Source: Acidobacteriaceae bacterium
GTDB lineage: Bacteria > Acidobacteriota > Terriglobia > Terriglobales > Acidobacteriaceae
Assembly: GCA_003140655.1 (NCBI GenBank)
Contig: PLKR01000266.1
Location: forward strand, 1-5,480
Direction: 5' to 3'
Length of the DNA: 5,480 nucleotides
In this document: one piece after another, positions 1 to 5,480 of the stretch
Position numbering within the stretch: position 1 is the stretch's first letter
Layout: each line of letters opens with the position of its first letter
The notes under the pieces: generated by a model
What the model was told of the DNA's origin: nothing
The model's database searches: none
Seen by the model: the letters and a program-made list of their open reading frames with translations, nothing else
Position numbers and translations under genes: made by a program

Positions 1-884
1 TCGGGCAAAATCCAGTTGGGATCCTCGATCATGAAATCGATCAGCGAGGCCATGTAATCCCAGCGGCCCAGGTTCAATCCGAGGCAGTGGTCGCGAAGAT
101 TGAACAGGAATTCCTCGATCTGATAGGCCTGCGGGTGCGACTCCACCAGCGCCATACATTTGATGTAGTCCTTGGGCAGGCCTTTCTGTTTGGCGAAAAC
201 CTGGAACAATTCGTGCCACCACAATGCCTCCTCGGCAGACTCGCTCTTAGGGATGTACACGGAGAAGTTGTGCGGCAACCATGCCGGATCGATCTGGTAC
301 CAGATCAACGCCAGATCGAACAGGGAAGCGGACATGATCTCATTCTTGATCACCCCGCCCTGGCTTATGTGCAGGCCCCGCGGGCGCACCCAGGTGACGG
401 TCTTCGAGCGCTGCACTGTGACTTTCTTCTGCCGCTTCTTGTCGTCATAGCTCAGTTCGTACTTGTATGCGGCGATGGTGTTTTGAACCGCCAGCATAGT
501 GTGTTCCCAGATGTTCGCCGTAGAGTCTTCCAGGTCGATCATGACGGCGGGAGAGCCGGAGTTCAGTAGTTTTACCGTCAACTCAGCATCGTCGGCGGGG
601 CCGGTCATCTGGTTGCGCTGATCGGCGCACCAGGCAGGCAACTCGATCCGCCAATCGGAAGTGGTGGCCGCCGAGGCGGGCAGATAGTTTGGCGGCTCTC
701 CGCTATGCGACAACTGCAATACCTCTGCACGTTTTGCGACCAGCTTCTGTTGCCAGGGCGTGAATTGTTTGTGCAGCGGCAACAGGAAATCGAAGAATCC
801 GTTGGGGAGATCCTTTTGCGGATTCAAATCCGCCGGTGCGTAATTCATGTATTGCGAAGAGGCGTTTTCAGTATGCAATGCCAT
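1..884 (-). CDS. aceB: Malate synthase (AceB type), N-terminal part, truncated by window edge
   Basis: Malate synthase condenses glyoxylate and acetyl-CoA to malate in the cytoplasm, the second step of the glyoxylate shunt. The frame is open from ATG at 884-882 to position 1, giving 294 codons of a family usually near 530. Visible family features are an N-terminal FTPWQQKL segment (about residues 41-48), the IDLEDS motif (116-121), RPRGLH (167-172, holding the likely catalytic Arg), SLFDLAL just after it, an IPKSES segment, and NLRDH...LNLGRWDY ending at residue 277. Glu248 and Asp276 are 28 residues apart, the same spacing as the magnesium ligands known in malate synthases. The C-terminal catalytic Asp lies outside the window. 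The start is supported by AAGGA nine bases upstream and by an in-frame TGA further up with no other ATG between. It is divergent from the M61 peptidase gene. Isocitrate lyase is not in the window. The family call is firm; the A-isoform symbol is slightly less so. Confidence 0.9.
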   Translation of the reverse strand, partial: MALHTENASSQYMNYAPADLNPQKDLPNGFFDFLLPLHKQFTPWQQKLVAKRAEVLQLSHSGEPPNYLPASAATTSDWRIELPAWCADQRNQMTGPADDAELTVKLLNSGSPAVMIDLEDSTANIWEHTMLAVQNTIAAYKYELSYDDKKRQKKVTVQRSKTVTWVRPRGLHISQGGVIKNEIMSASLFDLALIWYQIDPAWLPHNFSVYIPKSESAEEALWWHELFQVFAKQKGLPKDYIKCMALVESHPQAYQIEEFLFNLRDHCLGLNLGRWDYMASLIDFMIEDPNWILP

Positions 885-893
885 GGGATGAGA

Positions 894-899
894 TCCTTC
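894..899 (-). promoter_or_regulatory. Ribosome binding site of the malate synthase gene
   Basis: GAAGGA on the minus strand, followed by nine bases and then the ATG at 884-882. It decides the start because no other ATG exists between it and the in-frame upstream TGA. Confidence 0.6.
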
Positions 900-1079
900 A
901 CTCTGCGCCGGCAGCAACTGAGGTTGTCAAAGCCATCGGCGCTTTCGTGTTTCTATTCCGGGATTATCCTATCGCAATCGCGAATGTTGCTGCACTGCGC
1001 TTGCGAACCTGTGGCCTCTTTCGGTAGGCTCTTCAGCAACGGATGGCGGGCATTGTGCAGAGGCAGGCTCGCTCCGCTC

Positions 1080-1111
1080 GCCCAGACCCTTCGGCTTCGC
1101 TCAGGGCAGGC
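1080..1111. repeat. REP-like extragenic palindromic repeat
   Basis: A GC-rich imperfect inverted repeat: GCC...CCCT (1080-1090) can pair with AGGG...GGC (1103-1111) around a loop that includes CGGCTTCGCT. The heptamer GGCAGGC also occurs at 1062-1068 and at 1105-1111, so the element may extend left to about 1062 through the related GCTCGCTCCGCTCG stretch. The CCTTCGGCTTCGCTCAGGG core is, from memory, a short repeat found scattered in acidobacterial and some other genomes, often giving spurious LRLRSGQA peptides in predicted genes. Only one copy lies in this window, so repetition cannot be shown here. Confidence 0.5.
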
Positions 1112-1166
1112 AGCCGAGGCGGCCGTCTCCACATTGGCTTTCCTAACTTCTGGTCCTGGGTTTTGC

Positions 1167-1173
1167 GGGAGGT
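1167..1173 (+). promoter_or_regulatory. Strong Shine-Dalgarno deciding the TTG start of the M61 peptidase
   Basis: GGGAGGT, with GGAGG ending seven bases before TTG at 1180-1182. This near-ideal site and the signal peptide that follows justify the TTG start; no ATG in this frame gives a complete signal peptide. Confidence 0.75.
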
Positions 1174-1179
1174 CTACAG

Positions 1180-3069
1180 TTGCGCTTACCTCGTCTTGAT
1201 GTTCTTTGTTTGTCGGTTGCGCTTGGTCTGGGAGTGTTGGGTCCAGCGAGCCCGCGCGTGGTCGCTCAATCCATCCAATTGCACGTTGATCTCACCGACG
1301 CGCCGCGGAATATTTACCACGCAAAGCTGATCATCCCCGCTAAGCCCGGCGCGATGACTCTGGTATTTCCGAAATGGATTCCGGGCAATCACCGCCCCAG
1401 CGGTCCCATTGCGGCTCTCACCGGTATTCGCATGGAGGCCGCGGGTAAGCCTCTCGTCTGGCAGCGCGACGATGTCGACATGTATGCCTTCCATGTCATT
1501 GTGCCCGAAGCGGCGGGCGCCATTGACGTGTCTCTGGACGCGATCACTTCCGACGACAGCGCGGGAGCAGGAGGGCCAGCGGCTTCCAGCAATCTACTCG
1601 ATTTGAACTGGAATGCCGTTGTCCTCTATCCGCAGGGCGCCGCTTCCGACGCGGTCCAATTCGTTCCTTCCGTAGAACTTCCGGCTGGCTGGAAGTTCGG
1701 AACGGCTCTGGTGTCGACGCATGTATCCGGCGATGAAGTGGAGTTCGCTCCGGTTTCGCTGACTACGCTGGTTGATTCACCCTTGATCGCTGGGCTGCAT
1801 TACCGGCGAATCGATTTGCCCACTGCTCCCGGTATGCCCGCACACGAAATGGATCTGGTCGCCGACAGCGAAGCCGATCTGGAGATGAAGCCAGAGGACC
1901 TGGCAGCCTATGAGAAGCTGGTTGCTGAAACCGGAGCGCTGTTCGGAGCGCGCCACTACCGGCAGTATCACTTTCTGTACACGCTCAGCGATCAGGTCGG
2001 CGGGCATGGATTGGAGCATCACGAATCGAACGACAGCGCTGCGGCTGAGCGTACCCTGCTCGATCCCGATCTCCACTTGCTGTATGCGGATCTTATTCCG
2101 CACGAGTTTGCGCACTCCTGGAACGGCAAGTATCGCCGGCCCGCTGGGCTGGCCACGCGAAACTATCAGGAGCCCATGATCGGCGATCTTCTGTGGCTTT
2201 ACGAGGGGCTTACTGACTATCTGGGTAACCTGCTGGCGGAGCGCAGCGGGCTCACGTCGCCTGAACAGTATCGCGAAGCGCTGGCCTCAACTGCCGCCAG
2301 TCTCGATCACCGTTCCGGCCGAAGTTGGCGTCCTTTGGAAGACACGGCGCGTTCGGTGCAGAGTCTGCGGATGATGGGATCGCAGTGGTCGGACTGGCGC
2401 CGCAGTCTGGATTACTATCCCGAGGGTCAACTGATCTGGCTTGAGGTCGATGCCATCATCCGCCAGCAGACACACGGCAAGCGTTCCCTCGACGATTTTT
2501 GCCGCGGCTTCGAGGGCGGCCAGAGCGGACCTCCAATGGTCGTGCCCTATACCTTTGACGACATCGTTCGCGCGCTCAATGACGTTGCTCCCTACGATTG
2601 GGCGAGCTTGCTGCGGGACCGTGTGGGCTCGACCAGCACACATGCGCCGCTGGGCGGCATTGAGCGCGACGGCTGGAAACTGGTTTACAACGATCACCCG
2701 AATGCCTTCACCATGGCTGCCGAAAAGGTGTGGAAGTTCGAAGACTTTTCGTATTCCCTGGGATTCACCATCGACAAGGACGGCAAACTGGATGACGTGA
2801 TCGTAGGTTCTCCTGCCTATCAGTCAGGGCTCGGCCCAGGGATGAAGCTGATCGCAGTGAACGGCCGCAAGTGGACGCCTTCTGTTCTGCACGCTGCGAT
2901 CAAGGCAGCGCAGGGAACCGCGGCGCCCATCGATCTCCTGGTCGAAAACGCCCAGTTCTTCCAGACCTACTCGATCCTCTATCACGAAGGCGACAAGAAT
3001 CCGCACCTGGAGCGAGTCTCCGGGGAGCCCGACCTGCTCAACTACCTGCTGACTCCTCTGACAAAATAG
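1180..3069 (+). CDS. Exported M61-family metallopeptidase (glycyl aminopeptidase type) with PDZ domain
   Basis: A zinc peptidase of 629 residues, near the usual length for the family, expected in the periplasm. M61 members studied so far are aminopeptidases favouring N-terminal Gly or Ala. The TTG start is followed by a signal peptide with Arg2 and Arg5, a hydrophobic core (about residues 8-21) and a likely cut after VVA29. Residues about 30-200 form the beta-rich N-terminal domain. The catalytic domain shows GLEHHES (277-283), HEFAH with zinc ligands His308 and His312 and catalytic Glu309, the family SWN-K--RP stretch directly after it, and LWLYEGLTDY with the third ligand Glu342. YYPEGQL and GKRSLDDF match the conserved helical region. 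A PDZ domain spans about 525-595 (YSLGFTI, GSPAYQSGL, GMKLIAVNG). The end, PHLERVSGEPDLL, is also typical of the family. No key residue is missing. It is divergent from malate synthase and followed by a promoter candidate, so probably monocistronic. Its physiological substrate cannot be inferred. Confidence 0.95.
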   Translation: MRLPRLDVLCLSVALGLGVLGPASPRVVAQSIQLHVDLTDAPRNIYHAKLIIPAKPGAMTLVFPKWIPGNHRPSGPIAALTGIRMEAAGKPLVWQRDDVDMYAFHVIVPEAAGAIDVSLDAITSDDSAGAGGPAASSNLLDLNWNAVVLYPQGAASDAVQFVPSVELPAGWKFGTALVSTHVSGDEVEFAPVSLTTLVDSPLIAGLHYRRIDLPTAPGMPAHEMDLVADSEADLEMKPEDLAAYEKLVAETGALFGARHYRQYHFLYTLSDQVGGHGLEHHESNDSAAAERTLLDPDLHLLYADLIPHEFAHSWNGKYRRPAGLATRNYQEPMIGDLLWLYEGLTDYLGNLLAERSGLTSPEQYREALASTAASLDHRSGRSWRPLEDTARSVQSLRMMGSQWSDWRRSLDYYPEGQLIWLEVDAIIRQQTHGKRSLDDFCRGFEGGQSGPPMVVPYTFDDIVRALNDVAPYDWASLLRDRVGSTSTHAPLGGIERDGWKLVYNDHPNAFTMAAEKVWKFEDFSYSLGFTIDKDGKLDDVIVGSPAYQSGLGPGMKLIAVNGRKWTPSVLHAAIKAAQGTAAPIDLLVENAQFFQTYSILYHEGDKNPHLERVSGEPDLLNYLLTPLTK

Positions 3070-3148
3070 TGCCGTGCGGTCGTGGGTTTACTCAAAAGGT
3101 CCGACCCAAAGTTGTGATCCTTTCGTAAGCGGCACCGTTCACAAACGC

Positions 3149-3157
3149 TGCTAGAAT
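3149..3157 (+). promoter_or_regulatory. Candidate extended -10 promoter of the AMIN-domain gene
   Basis: TGCTAGAAT matches the extended -10 form (TG, one base, TAGAAT). No good -35 lies 17 bases upstream, which is tolerated in extended -10 promoters. Transcription would begin near 3164, leaving a leader of about 30 bases before ATG at 3193. The assignment rests on sigma-70 consensus knowledge only. Confidence 0.4.
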
Positions 3158-3170
3158 CGCCCTCAGGCGA
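3157..3170 (+). repeat. Small perfect hairpin at the predicted transcription start
   Basis: TCGCC (3157-3161) and GGCGA (3166-3170) form a five-base perfect inverted repeat around CTCA. It abuts the candidate -10 and overlaps the expected start of transcription. It could be a short operator, a 5' leader structure or chance; five pairs are not strong evidence. Confidence 0.3.
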
Positions 3171-3182
3171 CTGCACACATAT

Positions 3183-3187
3183 TAAGG
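3183..3187 (+). promoter_or_regulatory. Ribosome binding site of the AMIN-domain gene
   Basis: TAAGG with five bases to ATG at 3193. It is weaker than the site before the M61 gene, but the signal peptide directly after the ATG supports the start. Confidence 0.5.
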
Positions 3188-3192
3188 CATTC

Positions 3193-4158
3193 ATGAACCG
3201 CTCTCTCAGAGCCGCTGCCGGTTTGCTGGTATGGACGGCAGTATGTTTTCCCTTGCCGGCCGCGTGCCAGGCCCAAGCCGTGCCGTCGATTCGCCGGGTG
3301 CAGGTGCTGCACGGCCGAGGCCAGGTCGAGATCGAGATCGAGGCCAGTGACCGAATCCTCCCGCATACGAATGTGTTAACCGGCCCGGACCGCCTGGTGG
3401 TGGATTTCGTCAATGCGGTTCCCGGCGCCCAGCTACGCAACCAAACCGTAAGCCGCGGAGAAGTGAAGAGCCTGCGCGTGGGCTTGTTTTCATCGAATCC
3501 GCCTGTCACGCGCATCGTAGTAGATTTGAACGGTCCCCAGCCTTACCAGGTTTTTCCATCGGGAAGAAATGTGATCGTGAAGGTAGGAGGAGGTGCGGAC
3601 GCGGAAACCGCCGGACTCCGTCCTGCCTCTGAGCCAGTGCTGGCGAACACAAATTATCCCGCCACCGGCAGCCATTTCTCGGTGCCAACTCCGCCTCCAC
3701 CGAAGCCGCCGCTTGAGGTTTCCTTTCGGCATGGTCTGCTGTCGATCAGTTCCAACAAGGCCAACTTGTCCGAGGTTCTATCAGGGGTGCACGAGCAAAC
3801 CGGGGCGGAGATTGCCATTCCGGCGGGGGCGGAACAGGAACAGGTAGTAGTGGACATCGGGCCGGCACCTGCGCCGGAAGTTCTGGCTCAGTTGCTGAAC
3901 GGTTCCAAGTTCAATTTTCTGATTCTGAGTTCAGCCAGCGATCCCCGTTCTCTGGACCGGGTTATTCTTAGCTCGCGTCCCGAAGGGCCGATGCCGATGC
4001 CGCAGCCAACGAGGCCTCAGGCCCGTGCCGCGGTCGAGGAAGACGCCGAAGCCGACGTTGAGCCGAAGGTCGCGCCCCCGGCCAAGCCAGCGCAGCCAGC
4101 CGAAAAATCCGAGCCTGCGGCCGACAAGGCCCAGGGTGATCCAGAAGTTCCCAACTAA
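3193..4158 (+). CDS. Exported AMIN-domain protein with STN-like domain and Pro/Ala-rich tail
   Basis: A protein of 321 residues. The signal peptide has Arg3 and Arg6, a hydrophobic core to about residue 22 and a likely signal peptidase I site after AQA29. Cys25 lies in PAAC, which is a poor lipobox, so a lipoprotein is less likely. Residues about 33-115 form an AMIN domain, with RLVVDF (67-72) and TRIVVDL (106-112) as the typical paired beta-strand motifs; AMIN domains target amidases and secretins such as PilQ to the periplasm, and some bind peptidoglycan. After a Pro-rich linker (about 155-171), residues 172-264 (VSFRHGLLSIS, then ANLSEVLSGVHEQTG) resemble the short N-terminal domain of secretins and TonB receptors. 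The tail (265-321) is rich in Pro, Ala, Glu and Lys and probably disordered. Unlike PilQ, it has no secretin barrel. A cell-wall, pilus or secretion-related role is inferred from the domains only. The AMIN call is firm, the STN-like call moderate. It appears to have its own promoter and is convergent with the next gene. Confidence 0.88.
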   Translation: MNRSLRAAAGLLVWTAVCFPLPAACQAQAVPSIRRVQVLHGRGQVEIEIEASDRILPHTNVLTGPDRLVVDFVNAVPGAQLRNQTVSRGEVKSLRVGLFSSNPPVTRIVVDLNGPQPYQVFPSGRNVIVKVGGGADAETAGLRPASEPVLANTNYPATGSHFSVPTPPPPKPPLEVSFRHGLLSISSNKANLSEVLSGVHEQTGAEIAIPAGAEQEQVVVDIGPAPAPEVLAQLLNGSKFNFLILSSASDPRSLDRVILSSRPEGPMPMPQPTRPQARAAVEEDAEADVEPKVAPPAKPAQPAEKSEPAADKAQGDPEVPN

Positions 4159-4235
4159 TACTCAAATCTTTCTGGATTCTCTTCGGGTGATTACTTCACT
4201 GATCTACTCAGGGATGGCTGCGGGGCACGTTCCAA
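4159..4235. other. Convergent intergenic gap without a clear terminator
   Basis: These 77 bases lie between the ends of two convergent genes, where a bidirectional terminator would be expected. Only four-base stems are visible (GTGA/TCAC about 4187-4199 and CTGA/TCAG at 4199-4211), with no T-run after either. I therefore call no terminator; Rho-dependent ending is possible. Confidence 0.5.
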
Positions 4236-5480
4236 TCACGGCGGCGTGATCAGGCGAACTGGCACTGGGGAAGTTCCGGCCACGGTCGGATTTCCGGCGG
4301 CAGCGTTGCTACATCCGGAGACGTTCATCACCGTCACGTTCAGGCTGCCGTCTGGATTTACTTGATTGATGAAGACTTGCAGAAATCCGAGGATTGTAAC
4401 CGGTGGTTGTGGGCCGGCCAGAGCTGGCAAGGTGGTGTCGTAGATCGGTATAGTAGCGATGGAGTTGCTGGTAGTAATGAAACCGGTCACGCCTTGCGCT
4501 GAAAGCGGATTGCCGGTGCCCGCCGTTATTTGAAATGGATAGGTTGCAGGCGTGAGCACGTCCGGGCCAACGGTTGAGTTGGTTAAGCACGCTACTCCCG
4601 TTGCGGTATCGCCGGTAATCGCGGCTGGGGTCACGGGGTTCTCCGTTAGGTCGACCGTCCCACCGGCCGGAGCCGGTGTTCCGCATGCATAGACAGTCGT
4701 CTGATCGCATCCCGCGATTGCCTGCTGGAAGTTACTTCCTGTCCAGTTGCCTTCAGCCGAGCAGGAGGGAACTGCGCCCGAGGTGTTCTGCACTAATGCC
4801 GGCACGTACTCCAGGTTGGGCTGGTAGGTCAGGGGCAGTTTCGCGGAATTGTACTTGGGAGGATTGTCTAGGATGTTGCCATCAGTCACGAGACAGTCAA
4901 CGGCGCCCGGCTTGCAGTCCGCGTACATAGTGAAAGTCTCGCCGATCACACCGTTGCTGGATTCCCACGTGCCTTGGCTATTAATGGCGCCAGCCGTGGA
5001 AACAAATCCGCCCGCGGCGGGATGTTGGGGGTCGATGTTCGGGATGATCAAAGGCTTCACGCAGCGCGGCTGCACAGGAACCATGCCAGACGCCAGTGAG
5101 CCAGAGCCTGAGGGGTTGTACACTTCCGCAGTGGCGGTTGCGCTCACGCCGGAATTTGAGGAGGTGCCATTGGTTATCAACGAAAAAACGCGAGCGAAGA
5201 AAGTGGGCAGGTTCGCCTGTTGCACATAAACCGTAACCGTAGGATTCACGCTGAAGGTTGAGCCCGGTCCTGCCAGGGTGGAGCAGTCGTTCGACCCTGC
5301 GCCAGGACCGTAGGTGACCCTTACCGTGGGAGCGGCAACGCGGCCGACAAAGTTCCATTGAGCCTGAGCCACGGCGGTCGCGGCGAGAGTGGCCGTACCG
5401 GTGGTCCCGCAGGTGGTTTGCCACGTAGACGCTGTGTTCGGATCTCCGGTGACGCCTGAAATCGAGATCACCCTGGCCGC
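4236..5480 (-). CDS. Probable TadG-related secreted/pilus-assembly protein, C-terminal part
   Basis: The frame is open from the right edge to TGA at 4238-4236, giving 414 residues. A GTG at 5471 is the first possible start inside the window, but the frame runs on upstream (AAR before it) and the protein begins without a signal sequence, so the true start lies beyond the edge. The segment around fragment residues 79-115 (VTVYVQQ, LPTFFARVF, then SATATAEVYNPS) matches the region of TadG-like proteins of Flp/Tad pilus systems in which a Phe-Phe pair precedes an Ala/Thr-rich strand; the diagnostic N-terminal membrane helix would be off the window. The rest is Gly, Ser, Thr, Asn and Pro rich with few charged residues, typical of an exported protein. 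It holds ten cysteines, including PRCVKP and ADCKPGAVDC, suggesting disulfides. No enzyme motif is seen. It could instead be an unrelated secreted hypothetical protein. No other tad gene is in the window. Confidence 0.6.
   Translation of the reverse strand, partial: AARVISISGVTGDPNTASTWQTTCGTTGTATLAATAVAQAQWNFVGRVAAPTVRVTYGPGAGSNDCSTLAGPGSTFSVNPTVTVYVQQANLPTFFARVFSLITNGTSSNSGVSATATAEVYNPSGSGSLASGMVPVQPRCVKPLIIPNIDPQHPAAGGFVSTAGAINSQGTWESSNGVIGETFTMYADCKPGAVDCLVTDGNILDNPPKYNSAKLPLTYQPNLEYVPALVQNTSGAVPSCSAEGNWTGSNFQQAIAGCDQTTVYACGTPAPAGGTVDLTENPVTPAAITGDTATGVACLTNSTVGPDVLTPATYPFQITAGTGNPLSAQGVTGFITTSNSIATIPIYDTTLPALAGPQPPVTILGFLQVFINQVNPDGSLNVTVMNVSGCSNAAAGNPTVAGTSPVPVRLITPP

Larger units (their letters stand above)
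885..1179. other. Divergent intergenic region
   Basis: These 295 bases separate the divergent malate synthase and M61 peptidase genes and should hold both promoters. I see no convincing -35/-10 pair in either direction. The recognisable contents are a ribosome binding site at each end and a REP-like palindromic repeat at 1080-1111. Short open frames cross it, but they have no ribosome binding sites and resemble no protein family; one reads straight through the repeat. Confidence 0.6.

Noticed and set aside
87..569. 160-codon plus-strand open frame over the malate synthase gene
   Set aside because: It is antisense to a clearly conserved malate synthase frame, has no ribosome binding site and resembles no family.
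925..930. Perfect TTGACA on the minus strand, 40 bases before the malate synthase ATG
   Set aside because: The hexamer 17 bases downstream is CGCAGA, which does not resemble a -10 element, so no promoter is called.
1001..1030. TTGCGA, 18 bases, TAGGCT as a plus-strand promoter for the M61 gene
   Set aside because: Both hexamers match the consensus poorly and the pair lies about 150 bases from the start codon, with the REP-like repeat in between.
705..1199. Plus-strand open frame running through the divergent intergenic region
   Set aside because: It overlaps the malate synthase N-terminus antisense, reads through the REP-like repeat (giving LRLRSGQA) and overlaps the start of the M61 gene; its composition is not protein-like.
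3069..3135. GTGCCG...CGGCAC and TGGGT...ACCCA inverted repeats after the M61 stop as a terminator
   Set aside because: The first has a loop of about 55 bases, the second only five pairs with a long loop, and neither is followed by a T-run.
3203..3270. Lipobox at Cys25 of the AMIN-domain protein
   Set aside because: The residues before the Cys are P-A-A, and Pro at -3 is not a normal lipobox; the AQA site four residues later is a better signal peptidase I site.
4849..5229. 126-codon plus-strand open frame over the TadG-like gene
   Set aside because: It is a shadow of the longer minus-strand frame that extends to the window edge, with no ribosome binding site or recognisable domain.

Overview
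The window reads as ordinary chromosome of a GC-rich member of the Acidobacteriota, probably Terriglobia-like. This rests on general protein style, on an extragenic repeat of a type I associate with that phylum (1080-1111), and on a minus-strand gene resembling the Cys-containing, low-complexity TadG-related proteins of that group. It is an inference; no rRNA or other marker gene is present.

Layout. Positions 1-884 (minus) hold the N-terminal half of a malate synthase (AceB type), cut by the left edge. Positions 885-1179 are a divergent intergenic region with a REP-like palindrome and no convincing promoter. Positions 1180-3069 (plus) encode a complete exported M61-family metallopeptidase with a C-terminal PDZ domain, starting at TTG behind a strong Shine-Dalgarno. 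A gap of 123 bases (3070-3192) carries an extended -10 promoter candidate and a small perfect hairpin near the predicted transcription start. Positions 3193-4158 (plus) encode an exported protein with an AMIN domain, a secretin-N-terminus-like (STN-like) domain and a Pro/Ala-rich tail, but no secretin barrel. Positions 4159-4235 separate it from a convergent minus-strand gene (4236-5480), cut by the right edge, that encodes the C-terminal part of a probable TadG-related secreted protein.

The genes do not form one operon or an obvious shared pathway. Malate synthase is central metabolism (glyoxylate shunt), while the other three products act outside the cytoplasm: a periplasmic peptidase, a cell-wall or secretion-associated AMIN protein and a pilus-assembly-like protein. 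The last two could both relate to envelope or pilus machinery, but they are convergent, so co-regulation is not implied. I see no CRISPR array, tRNA, rRNA, insertion sequence, phage gene or clear undescribed system. The least conventional items are the AMIN/STN protein without a secretin and the cysteine-rich TadG-like C-terminus.
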